The position numbers and the translations under genes were made by a program. From the NCBI GenBank assembly GCA_003447595.1, contig DLYT01000015.1:2729-9460 (forward strand): DNA of 6,732 bases, in the 5' to 3' direction. The notes beneath the pieces were generated by a model, which saw nothing but the letters and a program-made list of their open reading frames with translations, had not been told where the DNA came from and ran no database searches. Positions 1-5,714 of this stretch are shown here, one piece after another. Positions within the stretch are counted from its first letter, which is position 1. Each line of letters opens with the position of its first letter. This DNA comes from Porphyromonadaceae bacterium (lineage in GTDB: Bacteria; Bacteroidota; Bacteroidia; Bacteroidales; CAMTPD01).

Positions 1-1125
1 GCCCATGCCTACGAGATGGCACAAAAGTCGATGGTATTGCTCAAGAACTACAACGATGTGTTGCCGCTCGATAGTAAAAAGATCAAGCGCATTGCATTGG
101 TAGGTCCGAATGCCGACAATGCACACGCACAGTTGGCCAACTACTTTGGCGTACCAAGTGAGAACGTAACTCCGCTGATGAGCTTGAAGAAGCGTTTCGG
201 AAACTCCATGCAAATTGATTACATTGCGGGAGTGGGTATTGTAGATACTTTGAAAAACGCGCCTTCGTTTGCCGAAGTGGCCAAGCAGGCAGCACAAGCA
301 GATGTGATTGTTTTTGTGGGTGGTATCACGGCCGACTATGAAGGAGAAGCGGGCGATGCTGGAGCCGGAGGTTATGGCGGCTTCGCAAGTGGCGACCGCA
401 CTACAACGGCACTTCCTCCTATTCAAACCGAGTTGATGAAAGCATTGAAGCAAACGGGCAAACCACTTGTGCTGGTAAATATGTCGGGTTCGGTGATGAG
501 CTTCGATTGGGAAAGTAAAAATGCCGACGCAATCTTACAAGCATGGTATGGCGGACAAGCAGCCGGTGATGCTATTGTTGATGTGTTGTTTGGCGCATAC
601 AACCCTGCCGGACGCATGCCGCTGACTACATACATCAGCGATCGAGACTTACCTCCGTTCGAAGACTACTCGATGAACAACCGCACGTACCGCTATTTCG
701 ACGGAGCAGTACGCTATCCGTTTGGCTACGGTCTTAGCTATACGACATTCGGTTACGAGAACCTTGCCGTTCCTGCGAAGGTAACAACCGGAAACTCGAT
801 CGAAGTAAGCACGACCGTAACTAATACAGGAAAGCGCGACGGCGACGAGGTCGTACAACTTTACGTAATGCATCCGCAAAACAGCAACGAGCGTACGCCG
901 ATCTGCGCTTTAAAAGGATTCCAACGCGTACACTTGCGTAAAGGAGAAAGCAAGAAAGTGACATTTACTCTTACACCCGAAGAGCTTTCGTTGGTAAACA
1001 ATAAAGGAAACCAAGTGATGCAAGCGGGCGATGTAAAGGTATATATCGGCGGTGGTCAGCCTCACAAATCAGAAGGAGTGATGGGACAAACGACCATCGA
1101 AGGTACTCCTTATCAGGTGTTCTGA
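1..1125 (+). CDS. Glycoside hydrolase family 3 beta-glycosidase (probable beta-xylosidase/beta-glucosidase), 5' end missing
   Basis: Reading frame 1 is open from the first base, and family homology (AHAYEMAQKSMVLLKN, the usual GH3 'A..SMVLLKN..LPL' block) already runs before the first ATG at 16. The gene therefore starts upstream of the window and 374 C-terminal residues are visible. Numbering from base 1, residues 1 to about 225 form the alpha/beta sandwich domain: LVGPNADN near 34-40, FVGGITADYEGE at 105-116 with Glu114/Glu116 as candidates for the general acid/base, then SGDRTTTALPPIQ and NPAGRMPLT. PFGYGLSYTTF (240-250) leads into the C-terminal fibronectin-III-like domain (about 260-352; VVQLYV, LKGFQRV). 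The nucleophile Asp domain lies upstream. The family removes terminal glucose, xylose or arabinose from oligosaccharides by a retaining mechanism. The gapped EGE...GDRT segment looks more like beta-xylosidases than cellobiases, but substrate is inferred. It is probably exported and co-transcribed with the GH43 gene 44 bp downstream. Confidence 0.93.
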   Translation, partial: AHAYEMAQKSMVLLKNYNDVLPLDSKKIKRIALVGPNADNAHAQLANYFGVPSENVTPLMSLKKRFGNSMQIDYIAGVGIVDTLKNAPSFAEVAKQAAQADVIVFVGGITADYEGEAGDAGAGGYGGFASGDRTTTALPPIQTELMKALKQTGKPLVLVNMSGSVMSFDWESKNADAILQAWYGGQAAGDAIVDVLFGAYNPAGRMPLTTYISDRDLPPFEDYSMNNRTYRYFDGAVRYPFGYGLSYTTFGYENLAVPAKVTTGNSIEVSTTVTNTGKRDGDEVVQLYVMHPQNSNERTPICALKGFQRVHLRKGESKKVTFTLTPEELSLVNNKGNQVMQAGDVKVYIGGGQPHKSEGVMGQTTIEGTPYQVF

Positions 1126-1169
1126 TCCGAAATAAATAAACTAAGCAGATCTTATAAAACAGATAAGAC

Positions 1170-2900
1170 ATGAGAAAGACCTTATTTCTATCCATGATTA
1201 TATGTTCTCTGGCCGGGCAGAATCTTTCTGCCCGCTCGGGAATTAAAGCACAAATCAACCCTTCGCCCGCTACCTTTTGCAATCCGATCAACCTAAACTA
1301 TCGGTTTATGATCATCCCCGATGGGAAAGGTGTACGCGAAGCAGCCGATCCGGTTGTGACACAGTTCAACGGCGATTATTACCTGTTCGCATCCAAGTCG
1401 GGCGGTTACTGGCACACGAAAGACTTCAATAACTGGACATTTGTTCCTATAAAAGAGCCGGTACTACCGATCGAAGACTATGCGCCGGCTACGTTTATTC
1501 ACGAAGGCTACCTCTATTATGCCGGATCTACACACGGCTATACCATGCTCTATCGATCCAATGATCCGAAGAGCGGAACGTGGGAACCGGTAAAGAAGAT
1601 CTATACTTACTGGGATCCGGCCTTCTTGATCGAGGGGGATAACTTGTATGTATATTACGGTTGTTCGCCTACGGCACCGATCAGTGTAATCACGATCGAT
1701 TTGAATAAGCTAGAGACCAAAGCCGAGGCAATAGATCTTTTCAACAGCGACAAAGAGAACCGAGGATGGGAGCGTACGGGCGAATTCAATGAATTGGAGC
1801 GTCGTCCATACATCGAGGGCGCATGGGTTACGCCGCACAACGGTAAGTATTACCTTCAGTATGCGGGGCCGGGTACAGAGTGGAAAACCTATGCCGATGG
1901 TGTTTACATAGGTGATACGCCAACGGGACCGTTTACGTATATGAATAATAGTCCGGTCTCATTTAAACCAACCGGCTTTATCGGTGGGGCAGGGCACGGA
2001 TGTTTGTTTACCGTCGACAATGAATTGTGGAAAGCGGCAACCAATGCCATCACCGTGCAACACATGTTTGAGCGACGCATCTCGCTTTATCCGTCGGGAA
2101 TCGACAAAGCCGGCCTGATGTACACCAATACTTATATGGGAGATTATCCATGCTATCTGCCGGGTAAAGAACCCAAAGGCAAGCGTCCCGACTGGAACGT
2201 CTTGTCGTACAAGAAGCCGGTACAAGTGTCGTCCGTATTGGAAAGTTTCGACGGCAGTTTGGCCGCAGACGAAGATGCGCGCACGCACTGGGTGGCACAA
2301 AGCGCCGACGCAGGCGAGTGGATGCAAATGGATTTGCTAGAACCTTGTAGCATCAATGCCATTCAAGTAAACTTTGGTGAGTATAAGTCGCAACTGGCGG
2401 GGCGCGAACAGCCTTCGTACCAAAGCTACGTGCTCGAGGCTTCGGCCGATGGAAACGACTGGACAGTAATTGCAGACAAAAGCAACAACAAGACGGATGT
2501 TCCACACGATTACATCGAGTTTGTCAAACCATTCAAAGCTCGTTACATCCGCCTTAAAAACGTAGCTTATACCTCGGCTCCGTACTTTGCCGTGCGCGAC
2601 TTGCGTGTATTCGGTAAAGGCAACGGCAAAGCACCGCAAAAAGTAACCACGGTACAAGCCCGTCGTAACGAGGCAGACGGATGCAAAGCAACCGTAAGTT
2701 GGCCGTCGGTAGCAGGGGCGCAAGGCTACATCATTCGTTATGGTATTGCCAAAGACAAGCTATACAACTCGATTCAAGTAGCCGATGCCAATACGTACAA
2801 CTTTACAAGTCTCAACGCCGGCGTGCCATACTTCTTTACCGTTGATGCCTTCAATGCAAACGGCATCACCCAAGGAGCGGCAATCACGGCAATAGATTGA
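1170..2900 (+). CDS. Secreted glycoside hydrolase family 43 enzyme with F5/8C (CBM32-like) and fibronectin III domains
   Basis: This 576-residue protein has a Sec signal peptide (MRKTLFLSMIICSLAGQNLSA, cleavage likely near residue 21). Cys12 is not in a lipobox, so a periplasmic or released enzyme is expected, not a lipoprotein. Residues about 36-330 are a five-bladed beta-propeller of the GH43 type. The catalytic triad can be placed: general base Asp60 in REAADPV, pKa-modulating Asp149 in YWDPAF, and general acid Glu216 in YIEGAWV. His276 in GAGHG is a likely metal-site residue. A discoidin/F5/8C carbohydrate-binding domain follows (about 347-482; ARTHWVAQ, WMQMDL, ARYIRLKN, FAVRDLRVFG), then one fibronectin III domain (about 488-574). 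GH43 enzymes are inverting beta-xylosidases, alpha-L-arabinofuranosidases, arabinanases or galactanases; subfamily and substrate cannot be read here. No Shine-Dalgarno precedes the ATG, as is normal in Bacteroidota. It is the last gene of the operon with the GH3 gene. Confidence 0.95.
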   Translation: MRKTLFLSMIICSLAGQNLSARSGIKAQINPSPATFCNPINLNYRFMIIPDGKGVREAADPVVTQFNGDYYLFASKSGGYWHTKDFNNWTFVPIKEPVLPIEDYAPATFIHEGYLYYAGSTHGYTMLYRSNDPKSGTWEPVKKIYTYWDPAFLIEGDNLYVYYGCSPTAPISVITIDLNKLETKAEAIDLFNSDKENRGWERTGEFNELERRPYIEGAWVTPHNGKYYLQYAGPGTEWKTYADGVYIGDTPTGPFTYMNNSPVSFKPTGFIGGAGHGCLFTVDNELWKAATNAITVQHMFERRISLYPSGIDKAGLMYTNTYMGDYPCYLPGKEPKGKRPDWNVLSYKKPVQVSSVLESFDGSLAADEDARTHWVAQSADAGEWMQMDLLEPCSINAIQVNFGEYKSQLAGREQPSYQSYVLEASADGNDWTVIADKSNNKTDVPHDYIEFVKPFKARYIRLKNVAYTSAPYFAVRDLRVFGKGNGKAPQKVTTVQARRNEADGCKATVSWPSVAGAQGYIIRYGIAKDKLYNSIQVADANTYNFTSLNAGVPYFFTVDAFNANGITQGAAITAID

Positions 2901-2935
2901 TACCCTCGTTTTTATTTATTCTAATAAGTCAATGT

Positions 2936-2989
2936 AACCTTCGTGTGCAATGCTTCTCCCAAGAACATTGCCGCGAAGGTTTTTTATTT
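2936..2989 (+). terminator. Intrinsic terminator of the GH3-GH43 operon
   Basis: The outer arm AACCTTCG (2936-2943) pairs perfectly with CGAAGGTT (2974-2981), and the inner arm GCAATG (2947-2952) with CATTGC (2966-2971). A small TGT/CG internal bulge separates the two stems and the loop is 13 nt. A T-rich tail (TTTTATTT) follows directly. It sits 36 bp after the GH43 stop codon. Confidence 0.88.
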
Positions 2990-3073
2990 GCAATAAACAT
3001 TTTGAATATAACCTGAAGTTGAATGTGTTGATCTTATTGTATTTATTGGTAAAGTCATGAGTTTGTTTGTGCG

Positions 3074-3353
3074 GGTTGAGGCGGATGCTTATCTGTTTGG
3101 ATTTGCTTGTTTTTTCGCTAGATTGGATTCTTTTTGTGCAGTGATGAATTTGACTATTTGCATGAAATCTATCTATTTTCTTTACAGAGAGGTGCTGCTT
3201 CTTATTGAGAACTAAAAAGCGAACTTGCAAAATGGAGCTTGTTGCTTGGTTGTGGTGATATATTGCTTTTGCTTAACTTCGTGAGAGTTGTTTGTGGTTG
3301 CCCTGCGTAGGGTATTGTCCCAACTGAAACACTCTGGTGAGGTTGAGGCGGAT
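3074..3353 (+). repeat. 13-bp direct repeat pair in the intergenic region
   Basis: GGTTGAGGCGGAT occurs at 3074-3086 and again exactly at 3341-3353, 267 bp apart. Both copies are followed, within about 20 bases, by a similar T/G-rich stretch containing TGTTT and then GATTTGC or GAATTTGC. The similarity may thus extend as a diverged duplication of about 30 bp. The unusually GC-rich core stands out from the AT-rich surroundings. Confidence 0.6.
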
Positions 3354-3363
3354 TGTTTGCACG

Positions 3364-3495
3364 AATTTGCCAAAAAGTATCTGCAAAGAGTTTCTTTACT
3401 CACCGTGAAGAGTTTGTTTACTTATAGTGGTGAGTGCAAAAAGTATTCGTGGTGAGTGAATTTACTCTTCACTATAACTGAAAAACGTTTTCGGG
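3364..3495 (+). repeat. Cluster of degenerate 22-nt-phased repeats
   Basis: The stretch can be cut into six consecutive 22-nt units starting at 3364, 3386, 3408, 3430, 3452 and 3474. The 3386 and 3408 units are adjacent and match at 18 of 22 positions (both begin AAGAGTTT, then TTTACT, and end GTG). The 3430 and 3452 units both begin GTGAGTG. The 10-mer CAAAAAGTAT occurs at 3371-3380 and 3437-3446, exactly three periods apart. The 3474 unit matches the 3430 unit at 15 of 22 positions. Inverted pieces are mixed in: ACTCACC (3398-3404) against GGTGAGT (3429-3435 and 3451-3457), and GTGAAGAG (3405-3412) against CTCTTCAC (3465-3472). A CRISPR array is excluded because there are no spacers. Phased protein-binding sites or a repetitive intergenic element are possible. 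Confidence 0.55.
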
Positions 3496-3680
3496 GAAGC
3501 CGTAAAATGCCTTCATTGAAAACCAAATAACGTTCTTGTGACTTCCTCACTTGCTTTTTTTGAGAAGTAAATAAGGTTTTTGTACGAACCTTGCATGGTT
3601 TTTGCGTCAATCTTGCGTAAAACGGGGGTAAACTGCTCATCGTTGTACAAATGAGTCTGTTTAGTTGCAACAGAAAACAC

Positions 3681-3730
3681 GTTTTTCGAACCGATAAAAA
3701 TGACTAAATCGGACAATCTAGAGCGAAAAC
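3681..3730. other. Interrupted hairpin in the leader region of the lipoprotein gene
   Basis: GTTTTTCG (3681-3688) can pair with CGAAAAC (3724-3730), and CCGAT (3691-3695) with ATCGG (3708-3712) around a 12-nt loop. The two stems are separated by AA on the left and 11 nt on the right. No T-run follows, so this is not a standard terminator. It could be part of a structured leader or may be chance. Confidence 0.25.
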
Positions 3731-3880
3731 ATTCTCAATAATGCTTTAATGTACTGGTAATTTATGTTGTTGTATGTTATTGATTAGAAGGCTTATTGTA
3801 AATGTTTATCTAGCGAACAACTTTCAGGGATATTTCTTGTTTTATTTAAAAAAGTAAAGAAATAAAATCATGAATCTATT

Positions 3881-4753
3881 ATGAAAACAAAATTACTAAG
3901 CCTGCTGGGTATTGCCTTGATCGCATTTTTTGCTGCATCGTGTAGCAGTGATGACGATAAGAATTCAATAGATGTGCCCAATGCTGTTCTTACAGCGTTT
4001 AACGATCAATACCCAACTGTAGTTTCACCTACTTGGGAATTCGAAGATCCGTATTATGTGGCTGAATTCAAGTACAACGGAAACGAAACTGATGTGTGGT
4101 ACAATACAGCCGGAACGATGTTGCTAACAGTAGAAGAGTTGCAGTCGTCACAACTTCCTCAAGCGATCAAAGCTAATATTGCTTCTAGCAAATACAGTGC
4201 TTGGACGTATGATGGTGTGGATTTGATTCAGCGCGATGGTTTCTCTTCTATTTATCGCGTAGAGCTTGACGATCCGAAAAGTGAAGGCGAAGTGACTTTG
4301 TATTATACTGCTAGCGGTGTTTTGATTAAAGAAGTGCCTGATATTGATAACACTCCTTTAAAACCGGTTACGATTCCTCAAAAGATCATGGATCAGTTGA
4401 CTCAGAATTTCCCATCATCAACATATAGTATTGTTGATTTTGATATCGATAGCACAACTAAGAATTATGAAGTAGACTTGTTTGGAGGTAACCGAGCGAT
4501 TGAAGTTGTCTTTGATCCTCAGCAAAACTTGCTTTACTGGGAATGGGAGACTTCTTACAAGGATGTTCCAACAGTTGTGCAAGATGCATTTTTAGCTGCC
4601 GGTTATACTGTAGCGCAAATTGATGATATTTATTTCCGTGAGACTCCTAATGCCTCACCTCGTGAAAACGTAACAACTTACGTCTTTGAACTAGAAGTGA
4701 ATGATAAAGATGTAGTGGTTATCTTCAACGAAAACGGAAAGCAGTTGCAATAG
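3881..4753 (+). CDS. Surface lipoprotein with tandem PepSY-like (DUF2874-type) repeats
   Basis: The 290-residue product starts with a type II signal peptide (MKTKLLSLLGIALIAFFAAS) and a lipobox whose lipidated Cys is residue 21. SSDDD follows the Cys, matching the acidic lipoprotein export signal described for Bacteroides, so exposure on the outer surface is likely. The mature part consists of four quasi-repeats of about 60 residues at 32-87, 92-152, 165-221 and 229-288. Each opens with a [VIL]P..[VI] helix, continues with Phe/Tyr- and Trp-rich strands and ends in a short strand-turn (for example YNTAGTMLL, YYTASGVLI, FDPQQNLLY, FNENGKQL). This is the layout of the Bacteroidota PepSY-like family (BLIP-like fold); its molecular function is not known. 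The gene stands alone between a long leader and its own terminator. The ATG at 3881 is chosen because the signal peptide starts there. Base composition is lower in GC than in the GH genes. Confidence 0.88.
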   Translation: MKTKLLSLLGIALIAFFAASCSSDDDKNSIDVPNAVLTAFNDQYPTVVSPTWEFEDPYYVAEFKYNGNETDVWYNTAGTMLLTVEELQSSQLPQAIKANIASSKYSAWTYDGVDLIQRDGFSSIYRVELDDPKSEGEVTLYYTASGVLIKEVPDIDNTPLKPVTIPQKIMDQLTQNFPSSTYSIVDFDIDSTTKNYEVDLFGGNRAIEVVFDPQQNLLYWEWETSYKDVPTVVQDAFLAAGYTVAQIDDIYFRETPNASPRENVTTYVFELEVNDKDVVVIFNENGKQLQ

Positions 4754-4779
4754 ATGCAATGGCGATAAAATAGATATAG

Positions 4780-4813
4780 AATAGCAGTTCCTTGAGGAGC
4801 TGCTATTTTTGTT
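4780..4813 (+). terminator. Intrinsic terminator of the PepSY-like lipoprotein gene
   Basis: AATAGCAGTTCC (4780-4791) pairs with GGAGCTGCTATT (4796-4807), 12 pairs including one G-T, around a TTGA loop. It is followed by TTTGTTT and lies 26 bp after the lipoprotein stop codon. Confidence 0.92.
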
Positions 4814-4878
4814 TATATACATTGTGTGTAATGTGAGAACAATTCATTTCGTCCTCGGGTTTATTTAAATAAAAGCCT

Positions 4879-5058
4879 ATGAATCTGATGTTTTATATTC
4901 TTTGTGCAGGGGTGTTCCTAACGAATGTTTTCGTGGTGGCGAAGAATCTAAAAGCTTCTTCCGGACGAATAGATAAGTTTAAGAACCTATTTTTAATGGG
5001 CGTACTTATTGTTTTATTTGGTTGTGTATCCTTTATTTATTTTGTACTGAATTCATGA
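4879..5058 (+). CDS. Small two-helix membrane protein, 59 residues, unknown function
   Basis: ATG at 4879 opens a 59-codon frame ending in TGA at 5056-5058. Residues about 3-21 (FYILCAGVFLTNVFVV) and about 38-57 (LFLMGVLIVLFGCVSFIYF) are two clear transmembrane helices. The linker AKNLKASSGRIDKFKN holds five Lys/Arg, so by the positive-inside rule the loop should be cytoplasmic and both ends periplasmic. There is no lipobox and no recognised family. The regular hydrophobic pattern, the tight position between a terminator and the next gene (28 bp before its ATG) and the lack of any competing frame argue for a real gene. It is probably co-transcribed with the RelE-like gene. Candidates include a small accessory membrane protein or a membrane-acting effector or toxin; neither is shown by the sequence. 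Confidence 0.65.
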   Translation: MNLMFYILCAGVFLTNVFVVAKNLKASSGRIDKFKNLFLMGVLIVLFGCVSFIYFVLNS

Positions 5059-5086
5059 TGGTGTAATTTGAATAAACGTTGAAGTT

Positions 5087-5557
5087 ATGCGCATTGTAAT
5101 TAGTGAGGCTTGTCTGCAAAAATTAGTAGAACTGCCTAAAGAGGTGCAACATAGCACAATTGAGTTTATACGTAAGTTTGAGGTGGACTCGAAATTAGCA
5201 TCGATTCACTTGGAACACATCTCCTCATTTAAAGATCGTTTTTTGCGTACTGCTCGTATCAATCAAAAGTATCGGGCTATTTTACGCATACCTAATGCGG
5301 ATGATGATATCTATGATTTGTTGTGGATTGATAACCACGATGAAGCCATGAGTTGGGCGAAGAATAAGGTTTATGCGGATGTATATCGGAATGATGAGCT
5401 TTTGCCAAAAGAAACGGCTAAACAGCAAAGTCACGGTAAAATGGTTGCCATAAGCAGTCACTACCATTTTATAGAAGTAAATGAGAATCAGTTAGAACAG
5501 TTTCTGAATGGAAAGCTCGAGAAATGGCAATTGTTCTTGCAGCCAATACAATGGTGA
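5087..5557 (+). CDS. RelE-like N-terminal domain of a UvrD/SF1-type helicase, apparently truncated before the ATPase core
   Basis: The 156-residue protein opens with a RelE/ParE-like fold (residues about 1-97: ISEACLQKLVELPKEVQ, IEFIRKFE, FKDRFLRTARINQKYRAILRI, LLWIDNHDEAMSWAKNK). This block is well known as the N-terminus of large UvrD/REP-like helicases, where the module precedes the ATPase. Residues about 126-156 (HFIEVNENQLEQFLNGKLEKW, then QLFLQPIQW) resemble the lead-in to the helicase core, which usually reads W..FLHP.Q and continues to a GGAGTGKT Walker A. Here a TGA follows the Trp after FLQPIQ, and none of the downstream bases encode a Walker A. It is thus either a remnant of a much longer gene or a short free-standing derivative. 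ATP hydrolysis cannot occur. The typical RelE catalytic residues cannot be assigned with confidence. The ATG at 5087 fits the family start. Confidence 0.72.
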   Translation: MRIVISEACLQKLVELPKEVQHSTIEFIRKFEVDSKLASIHLEHISSFKDRFLRTARINQKYRAILRIPNADDDIYDLLWIDNHDEAMSWAKNKVYADVYRNDELLPKETAKQQSHGKMVAISSHYHFIEVNENQLEQFLNGKLEKWQLFLQPIQW

Positions 5558-5652
5558 AGAGGTGTCGTTGTTTCGGTATATTTCAGGCGTAACCTTCAAA
5601 GTAAAAACGATTTGTGCCTTTCATTTGTTTTATATCAAATACTTAGTTTTAA

Positions 5653-5670
5653 AGAGATGTTTCTCTGTTT
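5653..5670 (+). terminator. Weak hairpin with T-rich tail between the RelE-like and caspase genes
   Basis: AGAGA (5653-5657) pairs with TCTCT (5662-5666) around TGTT, followed by GTTTTCTTT. The five-pair AT-rich stem is marginal. If active it would separate the RelE-like transcript from the caspase gene. The surrounding 157-bp spacer (5558-5714) holds no gene. Partial matches to the -7 element TAnnTTTG (TAGTTTTA at 5644-5651, with TTTG at 5624-5627) have the wrong spacing for a firm promoter call. Confidence 0.25.
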
Positions 5671-5714
5671 TCTTTAGAGATTAGTTTAAATTCAAAATCA
5701 ATGTATTAATAACG

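Larger units (their letters stand above)
2990..3880. other. Long intergenic region without a supported gene
   Basis: About 890 bp separate the GH43 terminator from the PepSY-like lipoprotein gene. Open frames exist here only on the minus strand (for example 3422-3670 and 3513-3716). They overlap each other, have no recognisable domain and no clear start context, so I do not call them. The first 300 bp are strongly G/T-rich on the + strand (hand count for 3001-3300 about 75 G against 32 C). The middle carries a 22-nt-phased repeat cluster and the right part an interrupted hairpin. The leader and promoter of the lipoprotein gene must lie in the right end, but no good match to the Bacteroidota TTTG / TAnnTTTG promoter was found. 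The whole region could be a decayed gene, a dispersed intergenic element or a non-coding RNA locus. Confidence 0.6.

Noticed and set aside
1170..1232. Lipoprotein signal on the GH43 enzyme via Cys12
   Set aside because: The residues before Cys12 (SMII) do not form a lipobox and the Cys lies inside the hydrophobic core; an ordinary Sec signal fits better.
1959..2723. Several long minus-strand frames inside the GH43 gene
   Set aside because: The + strand frame has full domain homology through this stretch; the others are shadows of its codon pattern.
2916..3230. Minus-strand open frame of 104 codons
   Set aside because: It ends inside the GH43 terminator hairpin and its Lys/Ser/Asn-rich product follows directly from the G/T-rich + strand; no domain is recognisable.
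3364..3495. CRISPR array
   Set aside because: The 22-nt units are adjacent without unique spacers, are degenerate, and no cas gene is near.
3422..3716. Minus-strand open frames of 82 and 67 codons (3422-3670 and 3513-3716) in the intergenic gap
   Set aside because: They overlap in different frames, show no domain or signal peptide, and one runs into the repeat cluster. They are better explained as chance frames in an intergenic repeat or element.
3720..3880. Promoter of the lipoprotein gene
   Set aside because: Only partial resemblances to TAnnTTTG were seen (for example around TAATTTATG at about 3758) and none has a TTTG element at the right distance.
3870..3884. Five-codon mini-frame (MNLL stop) overlapping the lipoprotein ATG
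   Set aside because: It could be a leader peptide with overlapping stop/start, but it is too short to support and occurs easily by chance in AT-rich sequence.
5558..5714. Continuation of the helicase by frameshift after the RelE-like gene
   Set aside because: Reading through the stop gives no GTGKT-like Walker A or other helicase motif before the caspase gene.
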